Below are positions 50,471 to 62,159 of a DNA stretch of 64,000 nt, in pieces. Position numbers and translations under genes: made by a program. Source of the DNA: Chionis minor (taxonomy: Eukaryota > Chordata > Aves > Charadriiformes > Chionididae); the NCBI GenBank assembly GCA_013398295.1, contig VZSF01003329.1:62001-126000 (forward strand). Reading direction: 5' to 3'. Below the pieces are notes generated by a model. The model had not been told where the DNA came from, ran no database searches, and worked only from the letters and a program-made list of their open reading frames with translations. How positions within the stretch are numbered: the first letter of the stretch is position 1; each line of letters begins with the position of its first letter.

Positions 50471-52738
50471 TGAAAAAGAAAATTCTCGGAAAGATTTACA
50501 GTTGTGAACCTTACCCTAAGAAAGTGATCTCTACAGCAGGCAAGTAAACATCTAGGTCACCCCATTTCTAGGTGGCACTCTTATTCACCATCTTCTTGTT
50601 CAGTGTGCTGGCAATTTTGCATCTCAGGCCTATCAACCCAATACACCTTTAAATTGCAGAGAAAAGATAGCATCTAACTCTGCAACGCTGCAGCAGCAGT
50701 CAAGGATTGTAATATTCATTTGTAACACTGCTGTGTCTCCCTGATGCCCAGAAGCATCAGAAAAGAGGCCTAAAGAAAAATTGACATCATGGCTGCCAAA
50801 ATTGTTTGAGATACAAAAAGCTCAAATTTGAACCTATATTAAAGCTAGTTTGGGTTTTTTTATTGTTTATGTGTTTTTCCAAATTTAGTATGCCAACAGC
50901 ATTTGCAGGATTGGTTTCATAAAAAGAGTTTGAAGTCATTGATTTCATATCGGTGTTATTGGAACTCATAGGAGCAATGAAAAAAAAGAAAAGATTCTAT
51001 GCAGAAATGTTTTTCCGTTGGTATTTATCTCTTAAACCTCTCTGTACTCTGTGATAACATGACCTTTTTATTTTCTATTGACCACCAGACTTGTATTCAA
51101 TATAATAATGTATTTAAATATTAATGTATTAAAGCATATAACAGTATCATATGTTGCCTTTTTGTTCTATCTTAACTTATACTAGAAGGTTTAAATTTGA
51201 AAAAAAAATGCGAAATATGCCCTTGAAAACTTGTAACTAGACTTTTATAAATATTACAAAAACAATAATTTTGCATCAGTATGGTGAACAAGTAGCAAAG
51301 TGCCTGAAGAATATAAATTGAATGTTCTCTAGAAGAATCGGTAAAGGTTAAAATTCATCATTTTAACTGATAGGCTTTCTTTGGGAAATAACTGATGCAG
51401 TGAATACAAAATACTATGATAATTTTGTGCTTCTCCTCAGTGTTGGGGTTTTTTTTCCTTGAAAAACAATATCTCTTCAATAATAAAGCATACCTTTTCC
51501 CATTCATTCTAGAACTAAAGTTTCCTACACTGCTTGTCTTCATACAAAATTGATAGTTTTTTTCACTTTAAATGGAAACTTTTTATCTGAATGGAGTGAA
51601 CATTTCTGTTCATTTCAGGAGCGGCTTCAATCCTATATGAAATACACTGTGACTTAGATTTTTTAGGAAAAGGTTTAACCTAGACATGGTATGAAGCATG
51701 GTTGCTAAATACCACATTTACTACCACAGTTTCCATAGCGATTTTCAGACTGTAGCAGGCTGGAGGTTAAGCTAGAAAAATAGGTATAAATACAATTTAT
51801 GCTAGAAATAACAGCAGTATTTAGAAGCACCTGTTTGTCCCAGGCACTGCACCAATGCCAGTAACAGATATATTTTCTTTTCAAATTCTTACTGTCTACT
51901 AAGTGAAGTAGAAAGGTACTGCCATCTTTCTAGTTGGGAAATAAAATTACAGAGAAATTGAATGATTTTTTTTCCCCCATCATATAGGAAGACAGTCACA
52001 GAAACGAACCCAAGTCTGCTGAGTTTCAGTCCAGATTATAAACCAGACTTCAGTTTTACATCAAGTAACTTTACTCCCTTTAACTATTATTCAAACTGCA
52101 GATTAACCTCCTGTGCTGATGGCCTGAAGCAGCTGAGTTGCATGTAAATCAGACATCAATTTGAGGAGATTAGCTAATTCCAAGTAATATTATTTCTTTG
52201 TACCATGTCAATATTTCTGCCCACAAGACTTTCGGTACAATGTGCTTTGTTAATTTGGGGTGCAAAACAGTTTTTTCATTGCTTTGCTGATTCAAAACTT
52301 ACTAGTATGATTAAGCTATGGTAAAACAGGGGCATACAGGGTCCAGATTTGTACTTAGCATTGCTGGCAATCTGACTATCACTGGTTCAAACATTTCCAA
52401 ACTTTCTCCATGAGGTAGCCATTGCCCACCCTGAGTATTAGGTATCCCATAATCCCCAAGAATAAGCTCTGTGGCAGCAGGTCCAGTCGCTTGGCATGAA
52501 GCACCATTTCAGTAGTCTAAGAAAGAAGCTGCAGGTACATGAACTCAAGCCCCATGTGCAGAAACTGCACTGTAGCAGTGCAGGTTAGGGACAGATTTTT
52601 CTTTCTTAATTCACCTTGAGACAGACATATCCTCCCCACTCAAATCTCTCTAAAAGTTCACCACAGAAGGCACAATGATTCCGAGTGTGTGTTTATGTGA
52701 AGTTCGCCTCTAATCTTTACATGAGCTAAGAATTATTC

Positions 52739-52798
52739 CTTCTTTCTTTATATCTTTTTCTTTCTTTCTTTTTTTTTTTTTCCCCTTTTCTTTCTGCA
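52739..52798. repeat. Pyrimidine-rich (CTTT)n/T tract
   Basis: CTTT units and a T-run make an almost pure pyrimidine tract of about 60 bases, ending in TTTCTGCAG at 52800. Confidence 0.8.
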
Positions 52799-54900
52799 GG
52801 CTATTCAGATAAGGATTTTCATTGTCACTGTTCTCACTTTACTCTGAATAAGTGGAGTGTATGAAAAAGCCAAACTCACAAAAGAATGACTTGCAAACAC
52901 TGATGCCACCGTTGGACTTGAATGTAAAGCTATCACACAAGGACACTGTTAACATTTATCCTCCTCTCTCTAGGCCGACAAATTAAAATATTACTTGAAG
53001 TCTCGGATCAGTTTCTGCTACAGCATTTCATTTTGATTGATGTCCTCTATTAATATCAGTGATGCTAGTTAGCTTTAAGACACCCCAAAGGGTAGTCAAC
53101 TAGTTAAAACTCCAAATGAACCTCATGCCAGCTGTTTAGCCTCTTGAAAGTTTTGCTGAGCATTGACAGAAGACCTTATCAATCATTACAATTAAGTGCT
53201 TTCAGACTGTCCCTTCTAAGGGGAGTCAGTTGAAGTACCATCTGCTGTCTTGCTTTTAAAACTCACTGGTTTCCTTCTCTAAGGCAGCCATTTCATTTTT
53301 GAAATTATGTTTCTTTTGAAGGAGAGTGATGGGCTGATGAAGAAAACTTTTTGTTTTAATAATCAGCAGTTTCTATGATGTGACATAATTTTTGCAGTGC
53401 TCAGGGCCTTTTACAAATCAAAAGGAATTCAACTAAAACAGTAATTAATGTCAAATGACTAGTCACATACAGCCCTATTTAATTAAAAAGTTCTAATCTT
53501 TGATTAAACCTTCTCACATGTTCTTGTGACTGCAAACTGTTGTCTGAAAAGAGAAAGTAATTGGGTACATAATCTATTGTGTCTTCTAACTGACACCTGC
53601 TAATTGTCTCAGGAGCAAATGGCAACAATCTAATTTAGAGAGTTAAAAAGTGCATCTTAAATATTCAACAGATTTCTTTGGTATTATGTATTCCTCTATT
53701 ACACTGGGAAGATTTCTTCCTGAATTTATCCCTCTCAGAATTTTCTGCTCTCTAAGCAAATTACTCCATTGCTTTTCAACAACATGCTTTCCTACAGTAA
53801 ACACAAAACTTATGATTTACTGGTCCACTTTTTAAGTGCACAGTTGATGTTATAAATGCTACTATTAATCTCTATTATTTTTTCTAAATATTGACTAATC
53901 TACACAGTAGCCATTGCAAACAGGTTTCTATACCCATAACTTACAGGGAGAAAACCAGGAGGAATGAGCCACAGAAATTACATCCTCAAGAATTCTGACT
54001 AATTCAGAATTTCAGCTGGGGAAAAACTGGCAGCTATACCACTTTCAGTGCTACAGTGAAGGACCTCCCCCCTCTTACTCATCTTCTCGGGATCTTCGCT
54101 TCAGTACTAGCAGTATAAAGACTGTTAAGGCAAGAGTGCCTCAGAGGAAAGAATATTCTTTACCAGCTTTCACCTTTTTTTTTCTTTTTTTTTACTCTTC
54201 AGTGAAGAGTCTAACTCTGTGATTTAGCAAAAAATATAATCACTATTATGTTGTTGAGGTGCTCTTGCTTCCTTGGCTTATGGCTAATCTACCAGCTAGA
54301 TTATTTTTTATTTTTTTTTTACTGCCTTCTATGGCATGATCATTTGCTGTTTGCAGTTTTTCTGAACTAGAACTGTGACACTCCACATATATTGATGCTC
54401 ACAGATCAAATTCCCAACAAGTATTTTGTCTGCTTTATGTCTTATTTTACCAATATTTTGGAAAAGTCCTTTGGCACATTAAATGGAGCATTCTCAGGGA
54501 AGAATACCACCACTCTCTTTTGACAGCACAAGTTTGAAAGCCATGCATAATCCCCCAAAGCCAACTGTAAGGTGAAGTGTATCTGTAAATATTTTTTGGT
54601 TATGATGGCTTCAGACACAGCTGAGCTCTCACACCTCCAGTTAGGACTACCTACTCTGGCACAGTCATTTTTAACTTTCTTGCAACCCTAAACACATCTG
54701 GACCCATCCCCGTATCTGGAATTGGTATGTTGCCACTATAAAGCGACCATCACTTCTCAGTGGTGGTTGTGAAGGTGTCCATGTGGGATGGCCCAGGGCC
54801 ATCTTCTAACTGAGCTCTACAGAGAATTCTAAGTCCACTGAACAGTATCTATCTTTTTTCGTCTATAAATGTACAAAGAAAGGAAAGAACAGCTTTCAGT

Positions 54901-55026
54901 GTTTTACAGACAGAGAAACTGTAGCACAGCAAACAGAAATAACCTGTCCAAGATCACAAGGCCAATTAATGGTAGAGTCAGCAAAATAAACCTGTGTCAC
55001 CTGATTTCCATATTGCTGCTCTATGG
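54901..55026 (-). mobile_element. MIR-like ancient SINE, minus strand
   Basis: The plus strand reads 'GTTTTACAGACAGAGAAACT', 'GTAGCACAGC', 'AATAACCTGTCCAAGATCAC', 'GGTAGAGTCAGC' and 'AACCTGTGTCACCTGATTTC', in that order. This is the reverse complement of the MIR core (ttttacagatgagg, aaactgaggcacag, gtaacttgcccaaggtcaca, ggcagagc, cccaggtctg). The order and spacing hold over about 125 bp, which makes chance unlikely. MIR copies are rare and very old in birds. Confidence 0.75.
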
Positions 55027-55269
55027 TCAAAATATAAAAATAGCTATCTATCAGTAGACGAGAATGTGTAGAGACAGATAAGGATATAGATGATCTAGAT
55101 ACCTTTGAGACTTTTACTACAGTGAGTTGGCTGCAGCATGTCAATAGAATAGTAAACAAACACAGCAGAAGCCTTGAATATATATTTTTTTTTTTTACAT
55201 AATCATCCACTTTCAAATGTCCAAATGTGGAATCCTTGGCCAAATCGTATCTTTTCTACATCTACAGTA
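55027..55269. other. Short unique spacer
   Basis: Sequence between the MIR-like and L2 relics, with a T-run at 55187-55197. Nothing else recognised. Confidence 0.5.
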
Positions 55270-55720
55270 TCTTCAGTTATTCGTCTTTTTTTCCTCCCTG
55301 CTCCATGCCTTCATTATCTCTTGCCTGCTCTGACCTCTTAGCCACCGTAACCTTCTTCCTTCTAATCTCCTTCCTCTAGTCCACTCCAAACACTGTGGCC
55401 AAGGTTATCTTTCTTGTTCGCCACTCTGATCATGTCAAGTCGTGTCTCAGTCAGGTGGTTTTCCGTCTCATTACACTACAAGGTCAGATTTCTCCTCTGC
55501 AATTTCAAGGTTTTGCAAGAGCCTGCCTTAACCTACCACTGGACTGAGTCCTTACTCTTTCCTGGCTCAGATACAGTCCTGCCTACTGTGTGTATCCATA
55601 TCTCATGCATGACTTCCTATTTCTATTCCCAAAACTGTTTTCAGTGCCTAAAATATCCTCTCTGCTCTATCATGCCAACCAATCTCACTTTCGTCTTCCA
55701 GTCCTCTTTACACATTCTGT
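55270..55720 (+). mobile_element. L2 LINE relic, ORF2 C-terminal part, plus strand
   Basis: A C/T-rich segment follows the L2 ORF2 end. 'TGCCTGCTCTGACCTCTTAG' and 'CCTTCTTCCTTCTAATCTCC' correspond to the 'DYCNSLL' region. 'TGTGGCCAAGGTTATCTTTC' and 'CACTCTGATCATGTC' correspond to 'QNAAARLL...DHIT'. 'AGGTTTTGCAAGAGCCTGCC' corresponds to 'FKAL-GLAP'. A 119-codon open frame (55414-55773) overlaps part of it with translated traces such as 'RHSDHVKS' and 'CNFKVL'. It is broken by frameshifts. L2 has long been inactive in birds, so this is an ancient copy. Confidence 0.62.
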
Positions 55721-57216
55721 ATAAATTTGGTTATGAGTGCTTTGGGCCAAGAGTTTTGTTTTTGAAAATATGAGGCATTTGTGAATTTGCAGGCGTAACA
55801 ATGATGTTGAAGAAATAATAATTATGAATTTTACTTTGTTATCTTGCACCATACTGTAAATAAACATACAAAGTAGCATTTAGATATATTCAGACTAAGT
55901 AAATAACAGAAATTTCTCCAATTCTCTGTTACTCTAGCTTTATACTCAAGCAAAGAAACAGGAATAGTGGTTACTATGTGTGAGTCAGATATAATTGACA
56001 AATTTGATTCCCTCACCAGATTGCCTTTTCTTTGAAGGCTGACCACAACTGCCTGATACATATTTAAACCGTAGCTTGGACTTTATCATGGACTAAAGCA
56101 TTCTTTTGATTCCCATTAAGACAAGACCCCTGACAGCATGCTATGAGTGCTGTGACTTTCTCAAAAGAGGCTTGTGCCATAGTTAATTCTGAAATAAATA
56201 TCCTGCTTTTCAATTAAACAGCTTCTGCCACAAAAAGGCAGGTACACCTAAATCTGTAAAACAAAAAAGAGGAAAAGGGATCATGGAAAGAAATCATAGG
56301 CAAGGCTTATATCAATTTAAAATGTTGGGAAAAAGTTTATGGCAGCAGTTTGATCTCTTTTCTTTTAAAAGCAAAAGAAAAGTTGGGAAAGAAAAAAAAG
56401 CCATGGATACAACAGAACCTTTTATTCCCAGGCATTCCCTCGAGCAACGGGCATTTCAACTTGTTTATCATACAAATCTTTCCCATAATTCACCTATTAG
56501 GCAACGACATTCTATAATCTATTGTCAGTTAAATTAATGTCTGTGAATCTTTAACTCTGATGATATTATACTCTCAAAAGCATCTAAGGGCAACTGCTTT
56601 CAGCTTTATTGACAGAAGCAGTGGGAAATGGAAGCAAAAACTCGCAGCAGCAAGTCAGTAACTCTTTCTAAAGCAAACATGGTGTATGTGATCCGTTTCT
56701 TTTAGCTTACCTATGAAAAGAACTAACAGAAGAAATAAAGTTAAAAAAAAAGGGCCTGGCAACACAAGGTTTGCATCTTGATATGTAATTAACTTGATTA
56801 ATTAGCAGTATGGTTCTTAAACTGTAACATGTAGATGAGTTAAGTGAGAAAAAAAAAAATCCACTAAAAATTTCTATATCTGATGCTACTGTGGGAGAAC
56901 AATCCCCCTCCCCAATTTATCAAAGTAATTGAAACAGCAAAAGAGATAAAAATGTGTCATCATAAAGTGGTACAGAAATTAATCTGCTTGAGAGCTCAAC
57001 ATGTTATGCTGATCACTAGCCGCCTAAATTCAAACATGCATTCACATTATTTGTGACATATACTCTACGTATCTGGAGACATGGACTATAATGCATAACT
57101 CTTCATCTATCTGCTCTAAAAATGTTGATAGAAGTTTGCTTATTATTTTTTCTTTGAAATACAGCAACAATGCTAGAAACATTGACGTCTACAATTAAAG
57201 CACATCTCGTTAAATT

Positions 57217-57247
57217 CAATCACACCTGTTAATGTCAGGTGTAATTG
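57217..57247. repeat. Hairpin with inverted T-box-like half sites
   Basis: CAATCACACCTG and CAGGTGTAATTG are inverted 12-bp arms with one mismatch and a 7-base loop. They include TCACACCT (57220-57227) and AGGTGTAA (57237-57244), which resemble the AGGTGTGA half site bound by T-box proteins. Any regulatory role is inference. Confidence 0.5.
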
Positions 57248-59495
57248 CACTGGTCCTAGTAAAAATGTACCAGAGACTCCACTCTCCACTTTGTGGTGCT
57301 AGTGAGTCAGTGTTGATAATGAGTAAGTCTAAATATTTTGATTGAAAGTATCTTATTTTTTAAAAAGTAATAATAAAAATCTACTGGAACAGACTACTTT
57401 TTCTTTTTCAACATATCCCTGAACCAAATTAGAGCAGTATTTCAGTGTGACAGCCTAGCATATTTACATACTTAATTTTAAATAATTTACATTACCTTTT
57501 ACTGGGATAGTTTTACTCTGGCTGGTAGGGTAGAAATCTTACAAATTATTGATTGTAAACTAAATCATTGTTGTGCTCACCTATATTAAGATTAAAAAAA
57601 CCCCAAAACTATTTTCAATATTACAGTGTGTACTTTTGCTGCCATGGTAATAAATTGCAAAATTCTGATTTCAGAAGGATGAAGATAATTCCCCATCTTT
57701 AGATTTGGCTATCTGTCTCCTAGACTTTTGTTTCTAATGAATTGAATGAATTAATTATTCAACGCAAATTACTCGAAGTTGTTTATTTAAATGCAAATAA
57801 ACAACATATTATTGGAAGTGAATTCTCTTTTATGCTTTTGCAAAAACTGTTGTATGGACAGAAGCAATGTCATAAAGAGATTCTAATATTTTTACTTAAA
57901 AAAAAAAAAAAAAGAAAAAAGGTATATGCCTTTGTTTAGTATCTGCCAGTAGTCATCACTGTTTTTTAGCTCACGGGTCTTAGTTTCCTTGTTGTCGTAG
58001 AATACAGCATCTTTCCATTTAACATTCCAGTTTTGTCCCAGTGTGATTTTCAGTGCTGTGGCATTCGAAAGGATGACAAAACCTCAATACTTGTTTATTC
58101 TGCGGGTCAATATTCCAAACAATTGCTCTGGTACATTAGAAATATTAGCTGTATTACTGCTAATCTTGACACGAGCTATTTATCCTACAGAAGGGAAAAA
58201 GCACATGTTCTTATCATTTTTTTCTTCCTAATTAATTGCATAAATGTACTTAATACCAGAAAAGGCCTGTTAAACCCAACCAGAATTTGTTCATCTCTTC
58301 AGCAGGGTAAGAGTTAGGCCTAGGTTATACTATAGCCGACTATGAAATGATTTAATAATTCTAAAATTATGCCAGTCATACACAACAGAAAGTCCCTCAA
58401 AGTATTAGTATTTGCCTAACTCTGTTTATTAACCGTCTTTGTTCTCTTTACTTGATCAGGTGTGAAGACTAACTATTGCTATTTTTTTTTTCGGTTTACT
58501 GACTGGAAACAAAACCTGTGTATCTCTCTGGCAGAGATCATCCACAGCTTTGACTCTCAGTGAGCATACTGAAAAAGAATACTTTCACCAAACAGAATAA
58601 AGAGATTAAATATTAATCTGCAAATGGTCTTTAGTGTCTTAGTAGAGGCTATACACTGTGCGCATGTGAACATTTAGTGATTTATTGCTTAGGTCTGCCA
58701 GCTGTAACTTTGTATTATTTCTTATTTTAAACTCTTTGAACTAGCCAGCATAGACAACAGTTTGGTCTCTTTGGGGTTTTTCAAGATCCTCCTGTGAATC
58801 TACTCTGTACTTTTTACAATTTTTCTTTTATGCACTTACTGCATGATAACTGGCTTTTCAGAGGTTTGGGCCCAATTCCTAGGTTACTGTAGCAAGTTGT
58901 TTAAGACAGTTGCTGTTTAATATGAGACAATAAACAATGGCCTATGTTTGTGAATTCTTTCCCATAAAGTCTGTAAACGAAAAAGCTTGCGATATAAAAC
59001 GCTTAAGAATAGTCACAAGCTAAAATTTAGAATTCTCCTCACTCATTGGTTAAAAAAAAAATAAAAAGCAACTTGAAATAGGTTTTGATTCAAAGTTCAT
59101 TAATTAATTAAATGTGTTTCTCTATAATATCAGTTGCTTAGGTTCTTCTTTGATTGTTGCTTCACATTGGCAAAATGGTAACAAGATGATCATGTTGGCG
59201 AAGGATTAAATCTGGCTGTTCTTTGATGAGTCTTTAGTAAGAAAACTCAACAAGTAACTACTTGGTGAAGTTCTGCAAGAGAGCAGGATCAGGATTACAG
59301 CCATAACACCATAGAGACAATTTACATCTGCTGAAGAAGTGAATGCTATGCTAACATGACTACCGCCTTTAAAGATCAGAGACAATGATCAGGATTGCCA
59401 CTTTCTCTTAGAGAAGAAAATAGCAAAGCAATTTAAAATGCACTTCTTCAGCAGTTTTCTACATGATTATGTCTTGTAATAAGAGCTCGATAATA

Positions 59496-59525
59496 TCTGA
59501 ATTCAGACATTGTCTGAATTCAGAC
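59496..59525. repeat. Tandem copies of a TCTGAATTCAGAC palindrome
   Basis: TCTGAATTCAGAC occurs at 59496-59508 and again at 59513-59525, separated by ATTG. The second is part of a perfect 14-bp palindrome (59512-59525). The pair lies about 40 bp from the LTR edge. Confidence 0.9.
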
Positions 59526-59687
59526 CTAATATATTTCATACAGCTTAGGTCCCTGACACCGTGTTGTGGTTTAACCTCAGCTGGCAACTAAGCACCGCAC
59601 AGCCGCTTGGTCATTCCCACCCAGTGGGATGGGGGAGAGAATTGGAAGGGTAAAAGTGAGAAAACTTATGGGCTGAGATAAAGACAG

Positions 59688-59693
59688 TTTAAT
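59688..59693 (-). terminator. ATTAAA polyadenylation signal of the minus-strand LTR
   Basis: TTTAAT on the plus strand is ATTAAA on the LTR sense strand, downstream of its TATA box by about 180 bases. Confidence 0.55.
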
Positions 59694-59875
59694 AGGTAAA
59701 GCAAAAGCCACACATGTGCAAGCAAAGCCAAACAAGCCATTAATTCACTGCTTCACATCAAGAGGCAGATGTTAGCCATCTCCAGGAAAGCAGGGCTCCA
59801 CCACGTGTAATGATTCCTTGGGAAGACAAATGGCATCACTCAGAACATCCCCCACTTCATCTTTCTTCCCCCAGA

Positions 59876-59881
59876 TTTATA
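59876..59881 (-). promoter_or_regulatory. TATA box of the minus-strand LTR
   Basis: TTTATA on the plus strand is TATAAA on the LTR sense strand, preceded there by CATGCTCAGCA as in the core promoter of the 11.5 kb LTR. The copy duplicated after the N does not include this box. Confidence 0.55.
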
Positions 59882-59885
59882 TGCT

Positions 59886-60328
59886 GAGCATGATATCATA
59901 TGATATGGAATATCCCTTTGGGGTCAGCTGTCCCAGCTGTGTCCCCTCACAGCTTCTTGCGCACCCCCAGCCTGCTCACTGCTGGAGTGGTGTAAGACTC
60001 TGTGTAAGCACGGCTCCCCAGTCACTAAAACATCCCTGTCTTTATCAACACTGTTTCTACTACAAATGCAAAACATAGCCCCATACTAGCTACTATGAAG
60101 TAACTGNGAGCATGATATCATATGATATGGAATATCCCTTTGGGGTCAGCTGTCCCAGCTGTGTCCCCTCACAGCTTCTTGCGCACCCCCAGCCTGCTCA
60201 CTGCTGGAGTGGTGTAAGACTCTGTGTAAGCACGGCTCCCCAGTCACTAAAACATCCCTGTCTTTATCAACACTGTTTCTACTACAAATGCAAAACATAG
60301 CCCCATACTAGCTACTATGAAGTAACTG
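59886..60328. repeat. Exact 221-bp direct repeat separated by one N
   Basis: 59886-60106 is repeated at 60108-60328 with no difference I can see, with an N at 60107. Both copies sit inside one LTR. The likely cause is unmerged overlapping contig ends. Confidence 0.93.
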
Positions 60329-60350
60329 TATCCCAGACAAAACCAGCACA

Positions 60351-62159
60351 CATCACACATTGGCAGTGATTTTATCTTTCTTTTGGTCATATGTGGTCTT
60401 CTTTGATATACAGGGTTTTGATAGACATTCATCACTGTAGCAGGAGAACATCTGATATTAGTGTACCAAGCAGTACAAATTAATCTATTTTAATTTTGCT
60501 CTGACATCCTTGCTTCAAAGAGAAAAGTGTGAGCTGTTTCATCTTAATATATTAAAGTTACCTACATATAATTTTTTCTATATATTTCCTTTAAAGCAAA
60601 CTAAGTAAAGAGAAAAGCCTTGAACCTAATGCAGAAACTTGCTGAGGTACAAAATGGTCACTGTTTCTCATGGGATTTCATTCCACTGTGTCGGGTCTGT
60701 CTACCAAAGGTGTCAGGTCCTTCTCCAGATAAACTATATTTACTGTAGAATGCTCTACTTGGATAAAAAAAAAGCAAAATTGTCAACCACAGTCTTCATG
60801 AAGGACTCAGTTTTTCAATGCCCTGAATCATTAAGCACCTTCAGATAAAAGTGAGAGGTTGAACTTGACTGAGACAAGCTTTGTGCTCTCACATGTTGGG
60901 TGGCAGCCGGCATTACAGAGGAGTTGCACTGCAGCACCCAGTCAGCCAGATTTTGCCACACAATGAGGGTGTATGACCTCACCATTAGAGAAATAAGGAT
61001 ATAACTGATGCCGGGTCATCATTCACTGTAACAAAATGGCGTGTTCTTGTGCCCCAGAGATGTTTACATACCCTTAATTTGGCAAGCAAATTAAGTAGTT
61101 AATTAAAAAGTAATTTTTACTTCTTCAGTGAAACTTTAAATAGCAACCCTCCAAAAAGCATTTAATGTAGGTTTAATAGGAATCACTACACGTTAAACAG
61201 GAACTAATTATTAAGAGATACAGAAGTAAAAAAAGGATAAAAATCAATTATATATTCCCTACATCTGGATGAATGTATTTAAAATAACTATCCTCTTTTA
61301 GTAATGTGGCTGACTCATTAGATCCAAATTAAACACTTGTAGTGTAAACCAAATCTTAATTTAAAATATTACCCATCTTAATATAGTACACTCCCCTTTA
61401 CACACTACAGTGGACACATTTAGTGAAACAGGCAAATGGCAGAAGTTAGCCATTTAAATACTTAATGACTGTGCACATTAAATAAAAACTGTCTACAACA
61501 TATATTTTGTAGTGATTTATTTGTAATTCAGATGTTATGTCTAGATGTATGTAAAGCTGTTAAGTCTGCTAACAATTTAAGATATTACAATAAAACAGAA
61601 AATTGTAGCAATTCATTTATGTTAATTTATTGACACTATAAATTCCTCAGGGCAGCAGCCGTGAATAGTTTCCTCTATAAAACTAAAAACTATTTTGGTA
61701 CCTAACAGATAAAAATTAACTGGAAATACTAACTAGGATTTATATTTGCATTGATTTTTTTTTTTCTGTTTTTCTGTTTTGCTTTTTTCTCCTTCACATA
61801 GGTAATCCTAAAAAATTGTGGGGGTTTTTCTAAGATTTTCAGAGTAACAAGTGAATTTATGCACTCATCGATAAGATGTCTTAAAGGACCTAATTTCCAG
61901 GACATGGACACTTTACAATTTTAAAAAAATCAAGCCTCTTAAAAATGTCTTTCATAAAGACAGATAAATTCACTTAGCGTTTTTTGTGGTCTCAAGGATA
62001 TGGTATTTCGTATTTTATTTTTAGGATCTGTTTTTGTTTTTGCAGCAGGTTATAAGATTTTTTTAAACATTACTTTTGCACCTTGGTTATTACATTTGGC
62101 TCTGGGTTTTTTATAGCACTGGATTCTGACTAATCACTTATGACAAGACTGTAAGACAA
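60351..62159. other. Unique AT-rich non-coding DNA
   Basis: No gene or repeat family recognised. T-runs at 61756-61767. Confidence 0.5.

Larger units (their letters stand above)
49781..54900. other. Unique AT-rich non-coding DNA with simple repeats
   Basis: No gene supported over about 5 kb. Contains (A)21 at 50450-50470, a CTTT/T-rich pyrimidine tract at 52739-52798 that ends in a splice-acceptor-like CAG, and T-runs near 54177-54192 and 54303-54320. Confidence 0.5.
55721..59561. other. Unique AT-rich non-coding DNA
   Basis: No gene supported over about 3.8 kb. A-runs at 56850-56860 and 57898-57913. Two structured sites are listed separately (57217-57247 and 59496-59525). Confidence 0.5.
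59562..60350 (-). mobile_element. Solo LTR of an avian endogenous retrovirus (ERVL-like), minus strand
   Basis: The edges are TGTTGTGGTTT (59562) and AAACCAGCACA (60350), imperfect inverted ends of an LTR. Read on the minus strand, the U3 part holds an ATTCCAT box, CATGCTCAG and a TATAAA (59876-59881). An ATTAAA signal (59688-59693) follows, then the 'CCCACTGGG' and 'GGTTAAACCACAACA'-type end. The layout agrees with a common bird LTR I recall. There is no internal retroviral sequence. An exact 221-bp duplication around an N inflates its length. Without it the LTR would be about 567 bp. A target-site duplication is not evident. Confidence 0.85.

Noticed and set aside
59818..60300. Two overlapping open frames with the same C-terminal sequence, suggesting a duplicated gene
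   Set aside because: They are the two copies of the LTR segment either side of the N, which is most simply an assembly duplication.
11436..60350. A complete endogenous retrovirus bounded by the LTRs
   Set aside because: The LTRs belong to different families or strands, lie tens of kilobases apart and enclose no retroviral coding sequence.
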